Origin: Lachnospiraceae bacterium UBA7205
Lineage (GTDB): Bacteria > Bacillota > Clostridia > Lachnospirales > Lachnospiraceae
Reading direction: 5' to 3'
Length of the DNA: 64,000 bases
NCBI GenBank assembly: GCA_002490665.1
Contig: DKUL01000035.1
Location: 49,638 to 113,637, forward strand
Under the pieces are notes generated by a model. That model worked only from the letters and a program-made list of their open reading frames with translations. It did not search any database and was not told the origin of the DNA. A program made the position numbers and the translations under genes. Of this stretch, positions 17,492-25,474 are shown piece after piece; the first letter of the stretch is position 1, and each line of letters begins with the position of its first letter.

Positions 17492-19325
17492 ACTCATTCC
17501 TCCAGTTATCACTTTTTTCCATGGGAATCTGTTCTTCTTTATATAAAATATAGTTTCCTAGCACCAGTACATCCATTTCCGTTCTCATAAAACACTGATA
17601 TGCATCTTGTGGTGTACAGACAATCGGCTCGCCTCGAACATTAAATGAGGTATTAATTATCACACCACAACCTGTCAGCCTTTCAAAAGCCTTAATAATG
17701 CCATAATAAATTGGATTATCTCTCTCATTGACTGTCTGAATCCTAGCAGAATAATCTACATGTGTCACTGCGGGAATATCTGACCGCGCCTTGCTTACAA
17801 CAGGTAGTAAATTCTCATTTGTCGATTCAATTTCTTTTTCCAGACAAAATCCTTTTCTCCTTGTCTCCTGTACGTCCGCACAAAACAGCATATAAGGACT
17901 CTTGTAATCTATTTCAAAATACTCTTTCGCCCTTTCTTCCAATACAGAGGGAGCAAATGGTCTGAAAGATTCTCTGTACTTTATTTTCAAATTTAGTTTT
18001 GACTGCATTTCAGATGAGCGGGGATCTCCAATAATACTCCGATTACCTAAAGCCCTTGGTCCATACTCCATTCGCCCTTCAAATAAACCTATTACCTTTC
18101 CCTGATCCAGCAATTCTGCTATTTTCTGATATAATTTTTCATATCCATCATGCTTATAATATGAATATCCTTTATCTTTTAAATACGCTTCAATATACTC
18201 ATTAGAATATTCAGGTCCAAGATATGATGCATTCTGCTTATCATTAACCTCATCGACAATTCTCTCTCCATCACAATACTGATAATAGTAAAACATCGCT
18301 GCACCTAATGCACCACCAGCATCTCCAGCCGCAGGCTGTACCCAAATATTTTTAAAAATTTTTTTACGACACAGAACCCCATTTGCCACACAGTTTAACG
18401 CGACACCACCAGCAATTACCAAGTTTTCAATATCCTCACTTACAACTTTTTTTGCATGCTGTGCAAGCAGTATCATCACATCCTCTATTACCTTTTGCAC
18501 AGAAGCCGCTATATCCATTTCTCTTTGTGTAATTATTGACTCCGGTTCTCTTTTTTTTCCACCAAACAGCTGCGCAAACTTTTCATTTACCATAGCTCGT
18601 CCATATTGGTAGTCAAAATATTCTATATTCAAGCGGAAAGAACCATCCAATTTGATGCTAATTAATTTTTCTTTAATAAGCTGAACATAAATTGGTTTTC
18701 CATAGGGCGCTAATCCCATCAATTTATAATCTCCTGAATTTACCTTAAATCCGCAGAAATATGTAAAGGCACTGTATAACAGCCCCAGTGAATGGGGATA
18801 ATCAATTTCTTTTAAAATTTTAATATGATTATTCTCACCATACCCTATTGTTGTCGTTGCATACTCTCCCACTCCATCAACAGTAATAATTGCCGCCTTT
18901 CGGTATGGTGAGGGAAAAAAAGCAGATGCCGCGTGCGAAATATGGTGTTCTGCCACAAACAACTTATCCTCTTTTCCTAATTGTCCTAAACTTTGCTTCA
19001 ATATTTGGTGAATCCACATCTTTTTGCTTACTAAAGATTCTAATGAAAAATCCAATAAACTTCTACAATCGTTTCCTACATACTGTATATTTTGCACAAA
19101 TCTACCCATTGTCAAAAGAGGATTGTCATAATACACTACTGCATCCAATTCATGTCCATTTATTCTGCTCTCCTGTAAACAATATGCTATTGCATACTTA
19201 GGAATAGATGAATCATGTTTTATTCTCGTAAAACGTTCTTCCTGTGCCGCCGCAATAATTTCTCCGTCCTTAATTAATGCTGCAGCTGCATCATGATATA
19301 ATGCTGAAACTCCTAATATATACAT
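17478..19325 (-). CDS. NodU/CmcH-family O-carbamoyltransferase
   Basis: 615 aa, the usual length of NodU/TobZ proteins. The N-terminal Kae1-like ATP-binding half shows ILGVSALYHDAAAALI, HHISHAASAFFPSP (metal-binding histidines) and VIAGGVALNCVANG. The C-terminal YrdC-like carbamoyl-adenylate part shows GRMEYGPRALGNRSI, VTHVDYSARIQ and NTSFNVRGEPIV. It would transfer a carbamoyl group from carbamoyl phosphate, via carbamoyl-AMP, to a sugar hydroxyl. GAGGGAG precedes the ATG at 19325. It lies within the decoration module and just downstream of a duplication scar. Confidence 0.92.
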   Translation of the reverse strand: MYILGVSALYHDAAAALIKDGEIIAAAQEERFTRIKHDSSIPKYAIAYCLQESRINGHELDAVVYYDNPLLTMGRFVQNIQYVGNDCRSLLDFSLESLVSKKMWIHQILKQSLGQLGKEDKLFVAEHHISHAASAFFPSPYRKAAIITVDGVGEYATTTIGYGENNHIKILKEIDYPHSLGLLYSAFTYFCGFKVNSGDYKLMGLAPYGKPIYVQLIKEKLISIKLDGSFRLNIEYFDYQYGRAMVNEKFAQLFGGKKREPESIITQREMDIAASVQKVIEDVMILLAQHAKKVVSEDIENLVIAGGVALNCVANGVLCRKKIFKNIWVQPAAGDAGGALGAAMFYYYQYCDGERIVDEVNDKQNASYLGPEYSNEYIEAYLKDKGYSYYKHDGYEKLYQKIAELLDQGKVIGLFEGRMEYGPRALGNRSIIGDPRSSEMQSKLNLKIKYRESFRPFAPSVLEERAKEYFEIDYKSPYMLFCADVQETRRKGFCLEKEIESTNENLLPVVSKARSDIPAVTHVDYSARIQTVNERDNPIYYGIIKAFERLTGCGVIINTSFNVRGEPIVCTPQDAYQCFMRTEMDVLVLGNYILYKEEQIPMEKSDNWRNEYELD

Positions 19326-19339
19326 CAAACTCTCCCTCA

Positions 19340-19494
19340 TATTTTTAATTCTCTTACGAAACTCATATACTGTTGAACGTCCAAAACACTTGCAAATTTA
19401 CTTCTTTCCCATATTTCGTTACAACCTCCACCACTGCTCTCCCAAGTTTGCCTATAATATCATGACCTTCTGCCGCAACAACTTTCCCTTTTGC
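19340..19494 (-). pseudogene. Frameshifted scar: transketolase C-terminus joined to methyltransferase C-terminus
   Basis: The minus strand reads AKGKVVAAEGHDIIGKLG and then RAVVEVVTKYGKE, clearly homologous to the end of the transketolase C subunit encoded at 20729-21643 (VEDHNVIGGLGSAVAEVV, EYGKE). It then runs into CKCFGRS and, after a 2-nt shift, QQYMSFVREL, homologous to the last residues of the methyltransferase encoded at 19535-20668 (CKCFGRSQQYISFVKKR). The same order of genes exists intact just upstream, so this is the decayed remainder of a duplicated transketolase-methyltransferase unit. In-frame stops flank it. Confidence 0.8.
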
Positions 19495-19534
19495 TTAACG
19501 CATCAAAAAATAATTTCCCCATTTTCTTATTTCC

Positions 19535-20668
19535 TCAATAATTCCGTTTTTTTACAAAGCTTATGTACTGCTGCGAGCGTCCGAAGCACTTACAAAAATT
19601 CGGATACTCATTCAAATCCAACCTGTCAGGTTCGCAAGTCAAGACTTCCATCGTTTCACGCAGGAATGCTGCCAGTTCCTTATCATCCACTTTTAGGCGT
19701 TCATATAATTTCTGTAATTCGCAAATGATTTCATGGATATATTTTTCTTCTTTATGCTTCAGGTTCTCATATGCAATTTCCAGCTCCCGGATTTTCTCTA
19801 CACTCTTTCTCACGGCGGATACATCAATATTGGATGTATCTATTTCCTCTCTCCCTGCAATAATAAGATTATATGATTTCCTAACATACTGTTCACAATA
19901 CGATTTTTTGTAGTCATATCCTACATCCTTATACCATGAATAATCGGAAAAGAAACACGGCGAAGAACACCCCAGCACATCCCATTTGTCATCCATACTC
20001 CGTATTGCTTTTTCTAAATTCAGGACATCCTCACAGTTAAAATCCTCACATAATAGCTGATCCTGAACCCAGTCCTCCGCCGGTCTGCTCATGCCATGAC
20101 AAAATTTTAATTGTGGTTCAAACATTTTCACCAGTTTTGCCACCTTATCCTGATATAAGGGTATCTTTTGCACTGCCATATGTCCTGCCAGCCGTTTCAT
20201 CCGCTCTACAAACATTCCCATCTCATCCTGACAGGTAATGACAAGGACTCCGCTTTCCTTTACAAGACTTTTTAATTTGTCCAGTACCTCAATCCGGTTT
20301 TCAATTGTGGGCAAAAATCCTTCAGCAATTACGATGTCATATGCTTTCCCATTGTGCCGTTCAATTGTCTCCTTACACAGCACATATTCCTCAATCTTTC
20401 TTTCACGAAACAGTTCCATAATTTCATTCTGTGCTGTCTCGTTTGGTTCCACCATGCTCAAATTGCAGCCCCATTGTGCCAATGTCGCAGCGTTATATCC
20501 CCCTCCTGTCCCAACTTCCAATACGTCCGCCTTACGAAATAAAACTGTTGGCATCCCCAGCTGCCTATAAAGCTTTTCCCTCCGTGCACAATGATGACTA
20601 AAATCCGATATGTCCTGGTGCACTGGTGATATTCCGTGTTCTCTATAAAAGTCAAGTATTCTATTCAT
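19535..20668 (-). CDS. SAM-dependent methyltransferase with C-terminal helical extension
   Basis: 377 aa. Motif I is ADVLEVGTGGGYNAATLAQWG, here split by position (VLEVGTGGGYN at about residue 50), followed by MVEPNE and YDIVIAEGFLPTIEN, the order of a class I methyltransferase. The last 130 residues are rich in charged helices (VRKSVEKIRELEIAYENLKH) and end with CKCFGRSQQYISF. GGAGGG lies upstream of the ATG at 20668; an earlier in-frame start is less well placed. It lies immediately downstream of the transketolase C subunit, and a decayed copy of this gene end lies just downstream. Confidence 0.8.
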   Translation of the reverse strand: MNRILDFYREHGISPVHQDISDFSHHCARREKLYRQLGMPTVLFRKADVLEVGTGGGYNAATLAQWGCNLSMVEPNETAQNEIMELFRERKIEEYVLCKETIERHNGKAYDIVIAEGFLPTIENRIEVLDKLKSLVKESGVLVITCQDEMGMFVERMKRLAGHMAVQKIPLYQDKVAKLVKMFEPQLKFCHGMSRPAEDWVQDQLLCEDFNCEDVLNLEKAIRSMDDKWDVLGCSSPCFFSDYSWYKDVGYDYKKSYCEQYVRKSYNLIIAGREEIDTSNIDVSAVRKSVEKIRELEIAYENLKHKEEKYIHEIICELQKLYERLKVDDKELAAFLRETMEVLTCEPDRLDLNEYPNFCKCFGRSQQYISFVKKRNY

Positions 20669-20728
20669 CTTGCCCTCCGCTACTATTTTACATTCGCCCA
20701 TTTCGCGCGCAACCCTGACCGCCTGTCT

Positions 20729-21643
20729 CTATTCAAATGTTTCTTTTACACACTGGCAAACACAACAGATGCCTACTCCGTTATTATTTTTAACTTCCTT
20801 ATACGTACCATAACCTTTTGAAAAATCGCAAAGTCCAAGCCTCTTAAATTTTATTTCTTTCCCATACTCCGCCACAACCTCCGCAACCGCACTCCCAAGT
20901 CCCCCAATAACATTATGGTCTTCCACGGTTACAATTCGCCCGGTTTCTTCAACTGCCTTAATGACAGTATCCTTATCCAGCGGCTTAATTGTATGCATGT
21001 CAATCACCCTCGCATGGATTCCTTCACCCTGTAACTGTTCCGCTGCATCCAGGACATCCTTGAGGATGCTTCCTGCCCCAATCAGGGTTATGTCCTTACC
21101 ATCCCGCAAAGTGACTGCTTTGCCAATCTGAAATGCATAATCTTTCTCATATATTTCAGGCTCCCTGTTTGTTCCAAGTCTTAAGTAGACAGGTCCTTCA
21201 TGTTCATAAGCTGCCTTGGTCGCTTTTCTTACCTCCATGGGACTCGCAGGGCATAGGATCGTCAGGTTCGGAAGTGCTCTCAGTCCGCCCAGATCTTCCG
21301 TGGAATGGTGTGTCGGTCCGAGTGCACTGTATACTTGTCCTGCACCGGTTCCTACTATTTTTACATTCTGTTTTTGTAAGCATACATCATTCCTTATAAA
21401 TTCAAATGCACGGTATGCAAGAAATGCACCGATTGTGTAGGCAAACGGTATTTTCCCACAGCTTGCCATGCCTGCTGCCATCCCGATCATGTTTGCCTCG
21501 GAAATTCCAAGGTTTAAATATTGCTCCGGCAAATCCCTGCGGTACCTGTCATATACAATTGCCCCATTGTCTGAAATCAGGGCATATACCCTTTTGTCAT
21601 TTTGCGCAAGCTCATATAATGTGTCTAAATATGCTGTCCTCAT
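20729..21643 (-). CDS. Transketolase C-terminal subunit (split transketolase)
   Basis: 304 aa. It has the pyrimidine-binding and C-terminal domains of a transketolase: NLGISEANMIGMAAGMAS (Glu that activates thiamine diphosphate), GPTHHSTEDLGGLRALPN, and the C-terminal IVTVEDHNVIGGLGSAV. Its partner subunit is encoded at 22265-23104. Split transketolases normally lie next to each other; here 621 bp with an inserted element separate them. Inside a sugar gene cluster it may supply sedoheptulose-7-phosphate or another ketose phosphate. The C-terminus (GICCVCQCVKETFE) is Cys-rich and unusual. Confidence 0.9.
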   Translation of the reverse strand: MRTAYLDTLYELAQNDKRVYALISDNGAIVYDRYRRDLPEQYLNLGISEANMIGMAAGMASCGKIPFAYTIGAFLAYRAFEFIRNDVCLQKQNVKIVGTGAGQVYSALGPTHHSTEDLGGLRALPNLTILCPASPMEVRKATKAAYEHEGPVYLRLGTNREPEIYEKDYAFQIGKAVTLRDGKDITLIGAGSILKDVLDAAEQLQGEGIHARVIDMHTIKPLDKDTVIKAVEETGRIVTVEDHNVIGGLGSAVAEVVAEYGKEIKFKRLGLCDFSKGYGTYKEVKNNNGVGICCVCQCVKETFE

Positions 21644-21693
21644 TATGTCATTTACCTTTCATAAAATTCCCATATATTTTAAGCAAGAAAAAA

Positions 21694-21736
21694 GATGCAA
21701 AATACCAATTGCTTTGACAATTTCATATTTTACATC
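21694..21736 (-). terminator. Hairpin plus T-run at the left end of insertion A
   Basis: Arms GATGCAAAATA (21694-21704) and TATTTTACATC (21726-21736) pair with one mismatch. On the minus strand the stem is followed by CTTTTTTC. The inner arm is part of the inverted repeat of the insertion. It would end transcription coming from the 90-aa gene and from the operon upstream. Confidence 0.55.
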
Positions 21737-21838
21737 AATTCATATTATGTTTATTCAGTTGTGTTATGCCATTAGGGGTTCAAAATTATTGCTATAAAGC
21801 GAATTTTGTTTGAAATTGCAATGCATTGAACCAGATAC

Positions 21839-22111
21839 CTATTGTCCTTTATACTCGTACTGTACACCCACTGCACCTCCGTTATTATAACTTCCTCCGA
21901 GGACACAGATCCTGCCTTCATCCTCCAAGCGCTCTCTTTCCTTATTCAATTCATCAAATGAATCATCTGACGTACTGACACAGTACAAATATCCATCATC
22001 ATCTGCTATCTTATCATAACTGTCTATTATCGTAAGATACTTACAGTCTTTATACTGTTCTTCTATATCGTCTCCAGTGCGCAGTATCTTTTCATCTAAT
22101 ATCTTTAACAA
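21839..22111 (-). CDS. Small acidic protein of unknown function carried by insertion A
   Basis: 90 aa, TTG start with a perfect AAGGAGGT 7 bp upstream and a promoter (TTGGCA, 16 bp, TATACT) about 50 bp further up, so translation is well supported. The protein is strongly acidic (DSYDKIADDDGYLYCVSTSD, then DELNKERERLEDEGR) and ends with a Gly-rich strand (VLGGSYNNGGAVGVQYEYKG). No family was recognised. It has no signal peptide or membrane segment. It sits alone between inverted repeats, so it is probably cargo rather than part of the sugar pathway. Confidence 0.65.
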   Translation of the reverse strand: MLKILDEKILRTGDDIEEQYKDCKYLTIIDSYDKIADDDGYLYCVSTSDDSFDELNKERERLEDEGRICVLGGSYNNGGAVGVQYEYKGQ

Positions 22112-22152
22112 ACTGTTTACCTCCTTGGTCTACTCATCTTACAGTTCCTAAC

Positions 22153-22180
22153 AGTATATCACCAACCAAAAAATTGCCAA
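22153..22180 (-). promoter_or_regulatory. Sigma-A type promoter for the 90-aa gene
   Basis: On the minus strand TTGGCA (22175-22180) is followed after 16 bp by TATACT (22153-22158), a good match to the vegetative consensus. It points at the TTG-start gene at 22111. Confidence 0.55.
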
Positions 22181-22264
22181 GATTTTCAGAAAATTTGTTC
22201 GGAATATTTGTTTGCTTTTTAATGTAAAATATGAAATTGTCAAGGTACAAATATTTATCAAACC

Positions 22265-23104
22265 TCAATCTTTATTTAGCAATTCCTTCTGCTCTTCCTC
22301 AGTAAACCCTAAATCCTCAAACAATACCGGAAGTTCCTCTTCGTTCGGCATCCTGTAATGCCATATCGGGACATTTTCCATAAAGGATACACCTTTTCCC
22401 TTGATGGTATTTGCCACTATCAATGTCGGTTTTTGTGCCTGCCTTGTGAGGAGCGCATCCTTAATTTCTGCATGGCTGTGTCCGTCAATCTCCACAACAT
22501 TCCACCCAAATGCCTTCCATTTGTCTGCAAACGGCTTCATATGTACAATATTTTCCAAGTCGTCCATCGCCTGTAGTTTGTTGTGGTCAACGATGACCGT
22601 CAGATTATCCAGCTCCAGTGTGGGCGCCGACAGCGCCCCCTCCCATATGGAGCCTTCCTGGCACTCACCGTCTCCGAGCACCACATACACATGACTGTTC
22701 TTACAATCCGCTTTATTGGCATACGCTATTCCGATTGCAAAAGATAACCCATGTCCCAGTGCGCCTGTCGATGCCTCCACTCCGGGAATCTCATGCAGCT
22801 TGGGATGTCCTCCAAACTTTGACCCAGGTTTTCCCACGTGCCAAAGCTCCTCCTCCGGGAAATATCCTGCCTTTGCCAGCACAGCATAGAGTGCATAGCA
22901 CGCGTGTCCCTTGCTCAGGATAAATTTATCCCTGTCCGCCCACTCCGGATTTGATGCATCGTATCTTAAGACATTGTCAAAATACAACACACTGATAATA
23001 TCCGCCATGGAGAAGGAGGCTCCCATATGACCGCCGCCCGCATAATGGGCTATCTTATAAATTGTCTTTCTGATATCCTTTGCTGTCTGCTGTAAATTTG
23101 TCAT
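22265..23104 (-). CDS. Transketolase N-terminal subunit (split transketolase)
   Basis: 279 aa, the thiamine diphosphate-binding domain. HYAGGGHMGASFSMADI is the N-terminal substrate loop; GDGECQEGSIWEGALSAP continuing to VDHNKLQ is the GDG-N thiamine/Mg site. The length matches the N subunit of split transketolases, and the C subunit is encoded downstream at 20729-21643. GGAGAGG precedes the ATG. The pair would exchange two-carbon units between pentose and heptose phosphates. Its place beside SIS isomerase and HldE-like genes suggests dedicated supply of sedoheptulose-7-phosphate, which is inference. Confidence 0.92.
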   Translation of the reverse strand: MTNLQQTAKDIRKTIYKIAHYAGGGHMGASFSMADIISVLYFDNVLRYDASNPEWADRDKFILSKGHACYALYAVLAKAGYFPEEELWHVGKPGSKFGGHPKLHEIPGVEASTGALGHGLSFAIGIAYANKADCKNSHVYVVLGDGECQEGSIWEGALSAPTLELDNLTVIVDHNKLQAMDDLENIVHMKPFADKWKAFGWNVVEIDGHSHAEIKDALLTRQAQKPTLIVANTIKGKGVSFMENVPIWHYRMPNEEELPVLFEDLGFTEEEQKELLNKD

Positions 23105-23127
23105 TACACCTCTCCACTCCTGTCAAT

Positions 23128-24201
23128 TTAAATGAAATTTATCTGATTTTCGTCAAGACCGTACAAGGTATTTAGCAGGATATTCCTGTCATCATACACG
23201 CAGTGGTGCCGGCACTCTTTTGCCGCATCATATTCCTGATACCGCCTGACCACTTCATCCGAAAACCACAGCTCCTGAAAGGACTTCTCTTTCAAATCCC
23301 CGACAATGCCGCTGCTCACATATGCCTTATCGTGGCAGAAATATACCTTGCAGTCTGCCGCAATCGTGGTTACCAGATTGCTGATATAGCATTTATGGTA
23401 CTGGCGTGCAAACACCATCGCCGTGTCAAAGTCGCCCTCGTATTTATTGATTACCTGAAAGGTATCATCCTCCAATTCTGTCTGCGCCCTGTGCAGCTGT
23501 GCGATAACCTTTTCCTGAAATGGCGCATGGTATGCAAACAGATCTTTTGTTATCCTTGCCGAGAATTTTATGTGGTTTGCGCCTAACTTTTTCATAAGTG
23601 CCGCCATGTCATAAACCTGACCGGCATTCTCGTCATTAATGACGAAGTTAATCCCCAGCTCACAGCTTTTCTCTTTTATACGCGCAAAGTTTTCGATATT
23701 GTCGCACACCTCGCCAAAAGCACTTTCGGGTATTTTCCGGACTTTTGCATAGGTCGCCGCATCCGCGGAATCACAGGATATCCTGACCCACTTTGCATCC
23801 CTGAGCACCTCTGCCCTGTCACCGTTTAATAGCTGTCCGTTTGTGATAATGGATGTTTCAACGCCAGCTTTTTTCATTCCCTCAATTGTTTCTATGATAT
23901 ATGGGTAAACAAGCGGTTCCCCGCCTCCGCTGAACGTTACGGCTTTGACGCCCATGTCCGCGAAGTCCCCGATAATCTCCTGCATTTTCTCCCATGGGAT
24001 CTGGTCCTGACGGTTCACGATGTCCCGCAGACCCAGCTCACTGTCCGCATAGGAGCAGTAATAACAGTGGTGATTGCAATAGTTCGTCGGTTTCAGCCTG
24101 ACATAGATTGGTGCAATGCGCTCTCCCTTATGAACCTGGTTCAGCTTTTCCGCATGTGCAAATATTTTTAAGTTGCTGTATGGTGTTGCCTTTGTATCCA
24201 T
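23128..24201 (-). CDS. Radical SAM/SPASM-type enzyme
   Basis: 357 aa from an ATG with GGGGAG upstream; a longer frame to 24387 exists but runs through the palindromic repeat. The cluster motif CNHHCYYC is at about residue 47, with SGGGEPL as the SAM-binding GGE-like motif. Cysteines near the C-terminus (CYISN, CHDKAY, CRHHC) suggest a SPASM or twitch domain holding an extra Fe-S cluster. These enzymes can oxidise or epimerise sugars, aminoglycosides or peptides. A second similar enzyme is encoded next to it, so the two probably act on the same sugar intermediate. Confidence 0.83.
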   Translation of the reverse strand: MDTKATPYSNLKIFAHAEKLNQVHKGERIAPIYVRLKPTNYCNHHCYYCSYADSELGLRDIVNRQDQIPWEKMQEIIGDFADMGVKAVTFSGGGEPLVYPYIIETIEGMKKAGVETSIITNGQLLNGDRAEVLRDAKWVRISCDSADAATYAKVRKIPESAFGEVCDNIENFARIKEKSCELGINFVINDENAGQVYDMAALMKKLGANHIKFSARITKDLFAYHAPFQEKVIAQLHRAQTELEDDTFQVINKYEGDFDTAMVFARQYHKCYISNLVTTIAADCKVYFCHDKAYVSSGIVGDLKEKSFQELWFSDEVVRRYQEYDAAKECRHHCVYDDRNILLNTLYGLDENQINFI

Positions 24202-24283
24202 CTTTCCGTCTCCCCTGTTTCGTCCTTCCTCATGACTTTCGTTTTTCGCCCTGACAGTCCACTTTATTCCAAAAACACATTTG

Positions 24284-24408
24284 TATAGTAAACGCAAATA
24301 ATATTTGTGTTTACTTGCGCCGACCGCATGTCGTAAAGCGACTAATTTCCTTATGCGGTCGTGTGCATCAATTATAGTAAACGACACGTACTTTTGTTGT
24401 TTACTATA
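24284..24408. repeat. Nested palindromic repeat (MITE-like) between two radical SAM genes
   Basis: TATAGTAAAC occurs at 24284-24293 and 24373-24382; the inverted GTTTAC occurs at 24309-24314 and 24399-24404 (extended GTTTACTATA to 24408). Between them GACCGCAT (24322-24329) pairs with ATGCGGTC (24353-24360). The result is three hairpins in 125 bp with matching outer ends. The right end overlaps the stop codon of the radical SAM gene at 24404. It has no coding sign of its own. Confidence 0.6.
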
Positions 24409-25465
24409 TAAAGTTCACATGCCGCCCCGGATGTTTCAACTCATCGAGATACTTGTTGATTTCGTCCAGCCTGCATGCCTCCCTGCACGCCTTGTTGATG
24501 TCCATCTGGTTTAGCCGTTCCATGACTTCCTGTCTTTTTGTGCCCTCCCAAATCTGTGCAAAGGGCTGTTCATTGATATTCCCATAACACAACTGTGCAT
24601 TCCCTATGTGCGCCACACATGGCCACACGTTTCCCTTTGCATCGATATGTGTCATAAAGGGCAGTCCGTAACACTGTTTATAGCATTTGTCATGATGCAT
24701 TTTTTTCATTGCCGATGCCCTGAAATAAATGGCAAATTTGTCTGTTGCATACTCCTTAAGCTGCTTTTCCAAATCAAGCATTTCCTCATAGTCAATTTCA
24801 AACCGGTTCTTACTGTGCAGATGCTGGGAATATGGCTTTATGGTAAGATAATCAACGCCAATCTTTTGCAGCGTTTCTGCCATATCAGGCAGCTGCCCCA
24901 CATTATCCGGCATCAGCAGGCACTGGACGCCAAGTGTCGTCTCCAGTCCTTTGTCCCTTTTAAAACGCACTGCCTCGATTAGGTTCTCTTTTACCTTTTC
25001 CAAATCGCCTGCCTTGCCACGCTGGATTTTATCGTAGGAATTTTGCTCCATGCTGGCAATGCTGTACCGTACCCAGCTGAATGAGCCAAGACATTCTTTT
25101 ATCCTGTCTGCTGTAAAAAGAACACCGTTTGTACTCATCGCCACGTCCACGCCGCAGGCTTTAATGCCGTTTGCAATTTCAGGCATGTCCTTATTTAACA
25201 GCGGCTCCCCCTCGCCAGAACAGATGACGCTCCGCAGTCCGTTTTTTGCCATATGGCTGACATCGCGCAGGATTGTCGCCTTTTTCAGGAAATCCGGCTG
25301 GTATCCGATGTAATCCACCGCACAGAATATGCACCTGTGGTTACACGTGCCGCTTGGTGATATTTCGATCTCAATCGGGTAAATATTCTCGCCCTTCAGC
25401 CACCGCGAAACAGTTTCGGGATGGTATATTAACTTGTGCGAGTCCATTCTGATGTTTTCTGCCAT
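24404..25465 (-). CDS. Radical SAM/SPASM-type enzyme
   Basis: 353 aa. The cluster motif CNHRCIFC is at about residue 41, SGEGEPL is the SAM-binding motif and STNGVL the following strand. The C-terminal part has several Cys (CYKQCYGLPF, PCVAHIG, CREAC), as in SPASM proteins such as the BtrN/AprD4 type. AGGAGG precedes the ATG. It is paired with the radical SAM gene downstream and the HldE-like gene upstream. A dehydration, epimerisation or dehydrogenation of a sugar phosphate or nucleotide-sugar is plausible; the exact reaction is unknown. Confidence 0.85.
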   Translation of the reverse strand: MAENIRMDSHKLIYHPETVSRWLKGENIYPIEIEISPSGTCNHRCIFCAVDYIGYQPDFLKKATILRDVSHMAKNGLRSVICSGEGEPLLNKDMPEIANGIKACGVDVAMSTNGVLFTADRIKECLGSFSWVRYSIASMEQNSYDKIQRGKAGDLEKVKENLIEAVRFKRDKGLETTLGVQCLLMPDNVGQLPDMAETLQKIGVDYLTIKPYSQHLHSKNRFEIDYEEMLDLEKQLKEYATDKFAIYFRASAMKKMHHDKCYKQCYGLPFMTHIDAKGNVWPCVAHIGNAQLCYGNINEQPFAQIWEGTKRQEVMERLNQMDINKACREACRLDEINKYLDELKHPGRHVNFI

Positions 25466-25474
25466 CTGTGCCTC

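Larger units (their letters stand above)
21694..22250 (-). mobile_element. Inverted-repeat-bounded insertion A between the transketolase subunit genes
   Basis: A 22-bp sequence at 21714-21735 is repeated exactly in inverted orientation at 22222-22243 (core GTAAAATATGAAATTGTC on the right copy). The repeats enclose a 90-aa gene with its own promoter. About 45 bp inward from the left end matches the left end of insertion B at 28.7 kb, and the right end matches that of B through GGTACAA. It lies about 20 bp after the stop of the transketolase N gene. No transposase is inside, so it would be non-autonomous. No target duplication was identified with certainty. Confidence 0.65.
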
